37,836 nt of DNA from Actinomycetes bacterium (GTDB lineage Bacteria; Actinomycetota; Actinomycetes; Propionibacteriales; Nocardioidaceae): assembly GCA_023396115.1 (NCBI GenBank), contig JAEWXC010000014.1, forward strand, positions 1 through 37,836. The letters run 5' to 3'. The notes beneath the pieces were generated by a model, which was not told the origin of the DNA, did not search any database, and saw only the letters and a list, made by a program, of their open reading frames with translations. Of this stretch, positions 5,821 through 12,774 are shown one piece after another. Position 1 is the stretch's first letter. The number at the start of each line of letters is the position of its first letter. The position numbers were made by a program, and so were the translations under genes.

Positions 5821-6447
5821 TCAACCCTCGAGCAGCCCCAGGTCGCGCGCCGCGGCCAGGGCCCGGGTGCGGGAGTCGACACCCAACTTGGTGAACACGT
5901 GGACCAGGTGGGTCTTCACCGTCGCCTCGCTGATCACCAGCGCCCGGGCGATGTCCCGGTTGGATCCCCCGGCGTCCAGGGCCCGCAGCACCTCCAGCTC
6001 GCGCTCGGTCAGCTGCACCTTGGGGGCCGCCATGCCGCGCACCACCCGGGTGACCAGGGTCGGGTCCAGCACCGTGCGCCCGGCGACAGCGTCGGCCAGT
6101 GCCGCGACGATCACGTCGGTGCCCACGTCCTTGAGCAGGTACCCGGCCGCCCCGGCCTCGATCGCGGCGATGATCTCGGCGTCGCGGTCGTAGGTGGTGA
6201 GGATGACCACCGCCGGCGCCGGGTCGAGCCGCCGCACCGCGGTGGTCACCCCGACCCCGTCCATGCCCGGCCCCAGTCGCAGGTCGCACAGCAGGACGTC
6301 GGGAGCCTCCCGGGCCGCGACCGCGACGGCCTCCTCCCCCGTGGCCGCCTCGGCCACCACGTCCACCCCCGGTTCGGCGTCCAGCACCGCCCGCAGGCCG
6401 GCCCGGACCACCGGGTGGTCGTCGACCAGCAGCACCCGGATGCTCAT
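5821..6447 (-). CDS. NarL/LuxR-family two-component response regulator
   Basis: The 208-aa protein has a receiver domain with the acidic pair D9/D10, phospho-acceptor D55 (in VLLCDLRL), T84/T85 and K106 (YLLKDVG). A LuxR-type HTH follows (about 143-205): LTERELEVLRALDAGGSNRD, the IARALVISEATVKTHL recognition helices, and VFTKLGV. It is the cognate partner of the histidine kinase immediately upstream, whose stop it overlaps by ATGA. In the family, phosphorylation releases the HTH for binding to inverted repeats; dyads of the right kind occur upstream of the operon at 9796-9835. Last gene of the operon, ending before the hairpin at 5738-5765. Confidence 0.95.
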   Translation of the reverse strand: MSIRVLLVDDHPVVRAGLRAVLDAEPGVDVVAEAATGEEAVAVAAREAPDVLLCDLRLGPGMDGVGVTTAVRRLDPAPAVVILTTYDRDAEIIAAIEAGAAGYLLKDVGTDVIVAALADAVAGRTVLDPTLVTRVVRGMAAPKVQLTERELEVLRALDAGGSNRDIARALVISEATVKTHLVHVFTKLGVDSRTRALAAARDLGLLEG

Positions 6448-7685
6448 GGCGCCGCCACCAGCGGGACGTGCGCGGACAGGGCGGTGCCGTCACCGGGCCG
6501 GCTCTCCACGTCCAATCCGCCGCCGAGCTCGCGCAGCCGGGTCGAGGTGCCGACCAGCCCGAACGAGCCGTCGGCGCCGTGCTGCCACCCCTGCGGGTCG
6601 AAGCCGCGCCCGTCGTCGACCACGTCGAGCCGGACGGTCTCACCGGCCACCTCCAGGTGCATCACCACCCGGGAGGCGCCGGCATGGCGACGGACGTTGG
6701 CCAGTGCCGACTGGGCGGTCCGCAGCAACGCCACCTCGACGGTCGTCGGCAGGGCCGGCAGACCGTCCTCCACGTGCAGCTCGGTGGCGGCCCCGGTCTC
6801 CTCGGCCAACCGGTCCAGCATCCTGCGCAGCGCCCCCGGGAGGGCGGCCTCGTCCAGGTCCGCAGGCGCCAACTCGGCGACGATCCGGCGCACGTCGACC
6901 AGGTTCTCCCCGGCCTGCTGCTCGATCCGGGCCAGGACGTCGGCGCTGCTGGCCGGGTCCCCCTGCCGGGCCGCGCGGGACAGCAGCAGCACCGACGACA
7001 ACCCCTGGGCGACGGTGTCGTGCAGGTCGCGGGAGATCCGGGTGCGTTCCTGGATCACCCCGGACCGGCGCTGGGTCCGGGCCAGCTCGTCGGCCAGGTC
7101 GGCGGTCTCGGCCTGGGCGGCGACGAGCGAGTCGATGAGCCGCTGGCGCTCCCGGGCATCGGCCAGCAGGGAGGCGTAGCCCCGGGCGATGCCGAGCGCG
7201 AACACGCCGCCCACCAGCGGCCCGACCAGCGCCGGGTAGGTGGTCGTGCCCTCGTGCAGCACCGGGGCCAGCCCCACCAGCGCGTAGATGGCCAGGGAGA
7301 CCAGGACCGCCGGAACCAGCCGCAGCAGGTGGCCGGCCAGCAGCCACAGCGGGAACGCCAGCCACATGAACTCGTCGGAAACCGCCACCGAGGCGGCCCA
7401 CAGCACGACCAGCCCGGCGAACCAGGCCCGCGGCCCGCGCCCGGTGGACAGGGGGCGCAGGCGCAGCACACCCACGGTGTACCAGGTGGCGAAGCAGAGG
7501 GCTCCGGCCACCGTGGCGAGCAGCCGCCACCCGGCGCCGAGGTCGGTCACCGCCCGGACCACCGAGACCAGCAGCAACGCCCCGGTGAGCACGTGCAGCC
7601 CGACCTCGCCGATCCGGATCGGGCCGGCGTGCGCGGCGTGGCCCCCTGCGGGGGTCGGCTCAGGCACCGGCACGGTCGAGGTCAC
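6444..7685 (-). CDS. NarL-type sensor histidine kinase (HisKA_3)
   Basis: The 413-aa membrane kinase has an N-terminal half with several hydrophobic segments (about 30-46, 57-75, 90-103, 107-142, 150-168), a short coiled coil (180-205), and the HisKA_3 dimerisation domain with phospho-acceptor H222 in RISRDLHDTVAQGLSSVLLL. The HATPase domain follows with an N-box-like LANVRRHA and a G1-box DDGRGFDP. It has no large extracellular loop, so it probably senses within or at the membrane, as LiaS/DesK-like kinases do. The start at 7685 (GTG) lies inside the end of the MMPL gene (26 nt overlap), so the kinase is translationally coupled to the exporter. Its signal may be connected to the exporter's substrate or to envelope stress; that is inference. 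Confidence 0.93.
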   Translation of the reverse strand: MTSTVPVPEPTPAGGHAAHAGPIRIGEVGLHVLTGALLLVSVVRAVTDLGAGWRLLATVAGALCFATWYTVGVLRLRPLSTGRGPRAWFAGLVVLWAASVAVSDEFMWLAFPLWLLAGHLLRLVPAVLVSLAIYALVGLAPVLHEGTTTYPALVGPLVGGVFALGIARGYASLLADARERQRLIDSLVAAQAETADLADELARTQRRSGVIQERTRISRDLHDTVAQGLSSVLLLSRAARQGDPASSADVLARIEQQAGENLVDVRRIVAELAPADLDEAALPGALRRMLDRLAEETGAATELHVEDGLPALPTTVEVALLRTAQSALANVRRHAGASRVVMHLEVAGETVRLDVVDDGRGFDPQGWQHGADGSFGLVGTSTRLRELGGGLDVESRPGDGTALSAHVPLVAAP

Positions 7686-9762
7686 GCCCCGATTGTGCCG
7701 TCTGCGCCTCCTGGTCCGCAGCCGGGCGGTCGACGGGTCGCGAGGGCCACCACACCCGGTCGCCGACCAGGCTGAAGACGGCCGGCAGCAGCAGCACCCG
7801 CACCACCAGGGTGTCGACGAGAACGCCGAGCCCCACGATCAGACCCAGCTGCCCCAGCGTGACCAGCGGCAGCACCCCGAGGGCGGCGAAGACGGCCGCC
7901 AGCACGACACCGGCGCTGGTGATGACGCCACCGGTGGCGCCCACCGCGCGGCGGATGCCCAGGGCGGTGCCGGCGCTGGCGCTCTCGGTCCGGGCCCGGT
8001 GGGCCAGGAAGATCGAGTAGTCGATGCCGAGGGCCACCAGGAAGAGGAACGCCAGCAGCGGGACCTGCACGTCCAGGGCGGGCTGGTCGAAGACCACCCG
8101 GGCCAGGAACGAGCCCGCACCGATCGCCGCGACCGCGCTGGCCAGGTTCGCCACCAGCAGGATCAGCGGCGCGACCAGAGAGCGCAGCAGGCCCACGAGC
8201 ACCAGCAGGCTGACCAGCAGCACCAGCGGTGCGGCCACCAGCAGGTCGTGCCGGTTGGCGTCGAGCGCGTCCACGTCCTCGGCACCCGTGCCGCCCACCA
8301 GGGCACCGGTCCCGGCGACCTCGGCGCGCAGGTCACGGACGAGGTCCTCGCTGGCCTGCGTACCGGGGCCGGGCTGCACCTGGACGCTCCACCGGGTCAG
8401 GTCGCCCTCAGCGCTGGTCCCGGCGGGACGCAGCCCGAGCACACCCTCGACGCCCTCGGCCCGCTGGGCCACCTGCTCGGCCCGGTCGGTGGGGGCCAGC
8501 AGCTGCACGTCGTTGGCCTGTCCGGGGCCGAAGTGGTCGGCCAGCAGGGTCAGCCCGGCGTCGGAGTCGGAGGCGACCCGGAACCGGTCGGCCTGGGCGA
8601 GCCCGACCGAGGTGCCCAGCAGGCCGGTCGCCATCACCGCGAGCAGGATGCTGCCGACCAGCACCGCGGCGCCGGGGCGGCGCAGCACCCGGGTGGCCAG
8701 GCGACCCCACCAGGAGTCCCGGGCCAGGTCGACGGGTCGGTCGCTGATCTGCGGCACGGAGGGCCAGAAGCCGCGACGACCGGCGAGCGCCAGCAGCGGC
8801 GGGAGCACGAGCAGCACGGCAGCGGCGGCGACCAGCAGCCCCAGCGCGGCGGCCAGGCCCAGGCCACGGGTGCCCGGCACGGTGGTCAGCACCAGGGTGC
8901 CCAGGGCGAGCACGACGGTGAGGTTGGAGGCGACGACGGCGGGCACGGTGTGGCGCCAGGCCCGGGCCAGGGCGGCCCGGTGGTCGGCGGTGGTGCGCAA
9001 CTCCTCGCGGTAGCGCGAGATCAGCAGCATCGAGTAGTTGGCGCCGGCCCCGAAGACCAGCACCCCGATGATGCCGCCGTCGAACGACCACCCCCAGGCG
9101 GTGCCGGCGGCCGCGGTGAGCAGCCGGGCGGTCTGGTCGGCCAGACCGATCACGAGCAGCGGCAGCAGCCACAGCACCGGCGAGCGGTAGGTGAGGATCA
9201 GCAGCAGACCGACGACCGCGACGGTCACCAGCAGCAGGGTGAGGTCGGCGCCGTCGAAGGACTGGGCGATGTCGACACCGAACGCGGCGCCGCCGGTGAC
9301 GTGCACCGGCACGTCGACGTGCTCGGCCAGGGCGGCCCGGAGGTCGTCGACAGGGCCGGCAGGGTCCTCGCCCTCGGGCAGCACGACGGGCACCACGCTC
9401 GCCTCGGTGTCCTGGCTGGTGCTGGCCTGGCCGGAGCGCAGGTCGGCCTGCTCGGCGGCGGCCCGGATCCCCTCGACGACCTCGCGCCGCTGGTCGTCAC
9501 CGACGTGGGCGACGACCAGGACGGTGTCGGGGGTGGCCGGGAACTCCTCGGCGACCTGCGCCGCGACGCGGGCGGACTCGGCGTCGGCGGAGACCGCGTC
9601 ACCGCGCGGCGGGGTGCCCGCCCCGGACAGGAGTCCGATCAGGACCAGGAGGACGCCCAACCCCAGCGCCGCGGCGACGCGGGCGCCGAGGCGGGAGGTG
9701 AGCCGTTCCGAGAGGCGGTACAGGAGTGTGCTGGAGGTGCGAGGAGGCGGTGTGCTGGACAT
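7660..9762 (-). CDS. MMPL/RND-superfamily membrane transporter
   Basis: The 700-aa protein starts with a cytoplasmic stretch and a first helix (AAALGLGVLLVLIGLLSGAG), then a large extracellular domain, six helices, a second extracellular domain and five to six more helices, the internal duplication of MMPL proteins. Hallmarks are GGIIGVLVFGAGANYSMLLI in the first half and FLFLVALGIDYSIFLAHRAR in the second, with the conserved Asp-Tyr pair involved in proton coupling. MMPL proteins export lipids or amphiphilic drugs. The start is ATG 9762; an upstream frame reaching 9825 would run through operator-like dyads. The operon MMPL-kinase-regulator suggests an inducible efflux or envelope-lipid export module controlled by its own two-component system. 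Confidence 0.92.
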   Translation of the reverse strand: MSSTPPPRTSSTLLYRLSERLTSRLGARVAAALGLGVLLVLIGLLSGAGTPPRGDAVSADAESARVAAQVAEEFPATPDTVLVVAHVGDDQRREVVEGIRAAAEQADLRSGQASTSQDTEASVVPVVLPEGEDPAGPVDDLRAALAEHVDVPVHVTGGAAFGVDIAQSFDGADLTLLLVTVAVVGLLLILTYRSPVLWLLPLLVIGLADQTARLLTAAAGTAWGWSFDGGIIGVLVFGAGANYSMLLISRYREELRTTADHRAALARAWRHTVPAVVASNLTVVLALGTLVLTTVPGTRGLGLAAALGLLVAAAAVLLVLPPLLALAGRRGFWPSVPQISDRPVDLARDSWWGRLATRVLRRPGAAVLVGSILLAVMATGLLGTSVGLAQADRFRVASDSDAGLTLLADHFGPGQANDVQLLAPTDRAEQVAQRAEGVEGVLGLRPAGTSAEGDLTRWSVQVQPGPGTQASEDLVRDLRAEVAGTGALVGGTGAEDVDALDANRHDLLVAAPLVLLVSLLVLVGLLRSLVAPLILLVANLASAVAAIGAGSFLARVVFDQPALDVQVPLLAFLFLVALGIDYSIFLAHRARTESASAGTALGIRRAVGATGGVITSAGVVLAAVFAALGVLPLVTLGQLGLIVGLGVLVDTLVVRVLLLPAVFSLVGDRVWWPSRPVDRPAADQEAQTAQSGRDLDRAGA

Positions 9763-9795
9763 GTCTCCAGTCCACCCCCCGCAGGGGGTCCGGCA

Positions 9796-9835
9796 CATCG
9801 ACCCTGCGATGGGTCCGGTGTCCATCGTTCGATGG
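9796..9835. promoter_or_regulatory. Paired CATCG/CGATG dyads upstream of the MMPL-kinase-regulator operon
   Basis: CATCG (9796-9800)/CGATG (9807-9811) form one dyad, and the perfect palindrome CCATCGTTCGATGG (9822-9835) forms a second. The centres are about 25 bp apart, 34-73 bp upstream of the MMPL start. LuxR-type response regulators bind such inverted pairs; the resident regulator is the obvious candidate. Confidence 0.5.
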
Positions 9836-9846
9836 AGGTCCGCAGG

Positions 9847-10017
9847 ACCGGGCCCTTCATCGCCGACCGGGCACTTGTGCGGCGCTCACCGGGCACTTCC
9901 GTGGCCGTGACCGGGCACTTGTGCGCCGACCGGGCACTTGCGTGATGCTCACCGGGCACTTGTGCGGGATCGACCGGGCGTTTGCGCGGCGCTGACCGGG
10001 CACTTGTGCGGGACGGG
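9847..10017 (+). repeat. Array A: eight units of a 22-bp repeat (core ACCGGGCACTTGTGCG)
   Basis: The core begins at 9847, 9866, 9888, 9910, 9929, 9951, 9973 and 9995. Spacing is 22 bp in five steps and 19 bp in two. Positions 1-11 (ACCGGGCACTT) are nearly invariant; the last 6-7 bases vary (GCGGCGCTG, GCGCCG, GCGGGATCG). The core contains the dyad GCAC-TT-GTGC. The array fills the space between the MMPL promoter and the glpR stop codon. The period is not a multiple of three and there is no unique spacer, so it is neither coding nor CRISPR. A second array in the opposite orientation lies at 11055-11195. Confidence 0.9.
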
Positions 10018-10050
10018 AGGGGCTCGCGTCAGAGCCCGGGACGACCGGCG

Positions 10051-10956
10051 TCAGGAACCGGTGCGACGGGCAGCGGAACGCGCCCGCTCGGCGGACTCCC
10101 GCCGCTCCTGCTCGGCCCGGCGGGCCAGCTCGGAGTCGGCCTCCTTGCGACCCGAGCTCCACACGCCGGTGGAGTCGTGGTCGAGCTGGCGGGTGGAGCG
10201 GCGGGCGGCAGCCGGCTTGTCGACGTAGGTCGGCAGCATCATCGGGACCATGTCCCACGAGCCGGTGACCGGGTCGAGGGTGGCCACGTGCGGGACCTCG
10301 GTCGACTCGGCGGGCACCACGTCGGCCGGGACGCTCACCAACTGTCCGGTCTCGTCGTAGACCTGGACCATCTCGGGGCCGGCCGAGCTGGCCGTCCGCG
10401 GCGCGCGAGCCGCAACCGGGCGGCGGACCATCAGCCGGCAGGCCACCAGCCACGCCGCGACGAGTGCACCGGGCAGGGCGGTCCACGCGGGGTGGATGAG
10501 TCCGGCGACGGCCGTGCCGACGGTGGCCAGCAGGGCCAGGAGCAGCAGGCCGAGCACCCGGCGGCGACGGCGAGCCGCACCGGCCGGACGCTTCGTGGGG
10601 CGCGCCGACTCCTTGCGCTGCGCGTCGGTGCGGTCGTCCTGCTCGATCGTGGCGTCCTCGACCTCGGAAGCCTCGGTCCCTGACGAGTCAGCCTCGGCCG
10701 GATCGACGTCCTCGGAGACCGTCGTCGCTGCCACCGGCTCGGTGACCGCTGCGCTGGACCGGGCGGTGCGGTTGACCACGAACGCGGCGGAGCGGGAGTC
10801 GACGGCGTCGCGTCGGGCGATCACACGAGCCTGGTCAGAGATCTCGTCGACCGGGCGGCTGCGCCACAGCTCGTCGGAGTGACGGCGCACCTTGGGGACG
10901 AGGTAGACCAGCCACAGCCCGGCCAGGGCGACGAAGATCAGGGGGCTCAGGTCCAC
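10051..10956 (-). CDS. glpR: GlpR/SepX-like membrane protein, receptor of gephyrin-like Glp, cell division
   Basis: The 301-aa protein has an N-terminal helix (SPLIFVALAGLWLVYLVPK, 4-22) followed by the RRHSDEL motif, a long acidic cytoplasmic linker (about 65-125), a basic RRRRR stop-transfer, a helical hairpin (about 134-153 and 158-176), and a charged C-terminal region ending in repeated RRAEQERRESAERAR. This is the architecture of corynebacterial GlpR and Streptomyces SepX, which tie the gephyrin-like protein Glp and the FtsZ ring to the membrane. The location a few genes from glp supports it. GTG 10956 is chosen because TACGCT ends 7 nt upstream, giving a leaderless start that begins exactly with the VDLSPLIF helix; a longer frame to 11109 runs into repeat array B. 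Confidence 0.85.
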   Translation of the reverse strand: MDLSPLIFVALAGLWLVYLVPKVRRHSDELWRSRPVDEISDQARVIARRDAVDSRSAAFVVNRTARSSAAVTEPVAATTVSEDVDPAEADSSGTEASEVEDATIEQDDRTDAQRKESARPTKRPAGAARRRRRVLGLLLLALLATVGTAVAGLIHPAWTALPGALVAAWLVACRLMVRRPVAARAPRTASSAGPEMVQVYDETGQLVSVPADVVPAESTEVPHVATLDPVTGSWDMVPMMLPTYVDKPAAARRSTRQLDHDSTGVWSSGRKEADSELARRAEQERRESAERARSAARRTGS

Positions 10957-10963
10957 GCGGCCC

Positions 10964-10969
10964 AGCGTA
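10964..10969 (-). promoter_or_regulatory. -10 box of glpR (leaderless)
   Basis: TACGCT on the minus strand, 7 nt before GTG 10956. It gives glpR its own promoter downstream of repeat array B. Confidence 0.55.
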
Positions 10970-11054
10970 GGTTCGGGCACCCAGCCCGTGGCGCATTGGG
11001 CGCGTGTGTCGCCACAAGACTTGTGTGACGGGTGTGACCACTGGGTTCTGGCGG

Positions 11055-11195
11055 CTGTCGCACAAGTGCCCGGTCGGCGTCGCGGGAATGCCCGGTCAGC
11101 GTCACGCAAGTGCCCGGTCGGCGTCGCGGGAGTGCCCGGTCAGCGTCGCGGAAGGGGGGAGGTCAGCGCCGCACATGGGCCCGGTCGGCGACCCG
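11055..11195 (-). repeat. Array B: six to seven units of the same 22-bp repeat, opposite orientation
   Basis: On the plus strand the complement GCCCGGT occurs at 11068, 11090, 11112 and 11134 (exactly 22 bp apart), a degenerate copy lies near 11156-11162, and another good one at 11179. Read on the minus strand the units are ACCGGGCACTTGTGCG, ACCGGGCATTCCCGCG, ACCGGGCACTTGCGTG and so on, the same family as array A. It fills the gap between the rimJ stop and the glpR promoter. Arrays A and B are therefore inverted copies bracketing glpR. Confidence 0.88.
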
Positions 11196-11201
11196 GGCAG
11201 G

Positions 11202-11813
11202 TCACTCCCCGGCGAGGACCCGCCGCAGCAGGCCCCCGGGGGGCCAGTCCTCGGCGGTGACGGCGTAGAGCCGGTGGTCGCGCCACAGGCCGTCGATGTG
11301 CAGGTAGTGCGGGGCGAACCCGACCTCGTGCAGCCCGAGCTTCTCCACCACCCGCAGCGAGTTGCTGTTCTCCGGGCGGACCGCCACCTCGACCCGGTGC
11401 AGCCCACAGCTCAGCACGTGGTCGAGCACCAGGGCCACGGCCCGGGGTGCCACGCCGCGGCCGGCGACGGCGCGGTCCACCCAGTAGCCCACCGAGGCGA
11501 ACATGGCCGAGCCACCGGTCACCCCGCTGACCGTCACCTGCCCGGCGAACCGGCCCTCGACCTCGATCACGTAGGGCCAGACCGTGCCCCTGCGGGCGCC
11601 CCGGCGCAACCGCCGGGCGACCTGCGCGAACGAGCGCGGTCGACGTTCCCCACCGGGCGGCGTGGTCGCCTCCCACCGGGCCAGCCACTCCAGGTTCCGT
11701 TCCCGGACCTCACGCCAGGCGACCGCGTCGGAGGTGCGCAGCTCCCGCACCATCACCTCGCCGTGCCGCAACGTCACCGGCCAGACCCCGGGGAAGGCAC
11801 CGGGCCCGACCAT
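11202..11813 (-). CDS. rimJ: RimJ/RimL-type GNAT N-acetyltransferase
   Basis: The 203-aa GNAT protein carries the ribosomal-protein-acetyltransferase pattern: MVRELRTSDAVAWREVRERN near the N-terminus, a VGYWVDRAVAGRGVAPRAVA acetyl-CoA loop (about 109-128), HRVEVAVRPENSNSLRVVEK and LGLHEVG. ATG 11813 overlaps the stop of mog as TGATG; an in-frame GTG lies three bases earlier. It is part of the glp-moaC-mog-rimJ operon, the same order as in mycobacteria (Rv0994-Rv0995). The acetylated substrate is not known from the sequence. The gene ends just before repeat array B. Confidence 0.88.
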   Translation of the reverse strand: MVGPGAFPGVWPVTLRHGEVMVRELRTSDAVAWREVRERNLEWLARWEATTPPGGERRPRSFAQVARRLRRGARRGTVWPYVIEVEGRFAGQVTVSGVTGGSAMFASVGYWVDRAVAGRGVAPRAVALVLDHVLSCGLHRVEVAVRPENSNSLRVVEKLGLHEVGFAPHYLHIDGLWRDHRLYAVTAEDWPPGGLLRRVLAGE

Positions 11814-12307
11814 CACCCGGCTCCGGAGTGGGGGTGGTCCCCGCCGCCGATCTGGTCCACCGCGTGCTCGAGCACCGGGCCGAGCACCGCGAGACCGTCG
11901 CGCACACCGCCCGGCGATCCGGGCAGGTTCACCACCAGCGTGCTCCCGGCGACACCGGCGAGCCCCCGGGAGAGCGCAGCGGTCGGCACCCCCTGGGCAG
12001 CGCCGTGGGCACGGACCGCCTCGGCGATCCCGGGCACCTCGCGGTCCAGCAGCGGACGGGTCACCTCGGGCGTGCGGTCGGTTGGCGCCAACCCGGTCCC
12101 GCCGGTGGTCAGCACCAGGTGGCAGCCCTCCGCCAGGGCAGCAGCGATCGCGGCACCCACCGGGTCACCGTCGGCCACCACGGCCGCCTCCGGACAGTTC
12201 CAGCCGCGCTCCAGCAGCCACGTCACGATGGCCGGGCCGGTCTCGTCGACCCGCTCGCCGGCCGCCGACCGGGTCGAGGCCACGACCACCCGCGCGGTGC
12301 GGGTCAC
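11813..12307 (-). CDS. mog: MogA/MoaB-type molybdopterin-binding protein
   Basis: The 164-aa protein has the MoCF-biosynthesis fold signatures: RVVVASTRSAAGERVDETGP at the N-terminus, LVLTTGGTGLAPTDRTPEVT (about 65-84), and VNLPGSPGGVRD (about 132-143). The family adenylylates molybdopterin before molybdenum insertion by MoeA. The start is GTG 12307, which overlaps the moaC stop as GTGA. It lies between moaC and rimJ in a tightly coupled operon. MogA and MoaB cannot be separated here with confidence. Confidence 0.92.
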   Translation of the reverse strand: MTRTARVVVASTRSAAGERVDETGPAIVTWLLERGWNCPEAAVVADGDPVGAAIAAALAEGCHLVLTTGGTGLAPTDRTPEVTRPLLDREVPGIAEAVRAHGAAQGVPTAALSRGLAGVAGSTLVVNLPGSPGGVRDGLAVLGPVLEHAVDQIGGGDHPHSGAG

Positions 12308-12774
12308 CGGACCCAGTCCCCCGAGCGGCCACCACGCTTCTCGGTGACCCGGACGTCGGTGATCGTGGTCCGGGCGTCGACGGCCTTCACCATGTCCACC
12401 ACGGTCAGGGCGGCCACCGACACCGCGGTCAGCGCCTCCATCTCGACCCCTGTCCTGCCGGTGGTGCCGACGTTCGCCGCGATCTCGACGGCGGTGTCGG
12501 TGACGGCCAGGTCGACCATCACCGAGGTGAGCGGCAGCGGGTGGCACAGCGGGACCAGGGTCGGGGTGAGCTTGGCGCCCATGATCCCGGCCAGCCGGGC
12601 CACGGCCAGGGTGTCGCCCTTCGGCACGCCCTCCCCGCGCAGCAGCGCGACGACCTCGGCGCTGACCAGCACCCGGCCGGTGGCGCGGGCGCGGCGGTCG
12701 GTGACGTCCTTGCCGGCGATGTCGACCATCCGGGCGGCGCCGTGCTCGTCGGTGTGGGTGAGCCGGTCGCCCAT
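12304..12774 (-). CDS. moaC: Cyclic pyranopterin monophosphate synthase MoaC
   Basis: The 156-aa protein is full length, with MVDIAGKDVTDRRARATGRV, the active-site loop KLTPTLVPLCHPLPLTSV (about 68-85), GVEMEALTAVSVAALTVVDM and the K in MVKAVD. With MoaA it makes cPMP in molybdenum cofactor synthesis. ATG 12774 overlaps the glp stop as TGATG. No moaA, moaD or moaE is in the window, so the pathway is completed elsewhere. Confidence 0.96.
   Translation of the reverse strand: MGDRLTHTDEHGAARMVDIAGKDVTDRRARATGRVLVSAEVVALLRGEGVPKGDTLAVARLAGIMGAKLTPTLVPLCHPLPLTSVMVDLAVTDTAVEIAANVGTTGRTGVEMEALTAVSVAALTVVDMVKAVDARTTITDVRVTEKRGGRSGDWVR

Noticed and set aside
7288..9945. Very long plus-strand frame opposite the MMPL gene
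   Set aside because: It is antisense to a clear MMPL transporter; its translation is Gly/Gln/His/Arg-rich without domains, as expected for a shadow frame in high-GC DNA.
9847..10017. CRISPR array
   Set aside because: The repeat period is 22 bp with variable parts of only 6-7 bases, no unique spacers of 25-40 bp, and no cas genes nearby.
9726..10228. Open frames through array A read as repetitive proteins
   Set aside because: The 22-bp unit is not a multiple of three, the same peptide words appear in several frames, and no start with a ribosome binding site exists; the frames are open only because of GC-rich composition.
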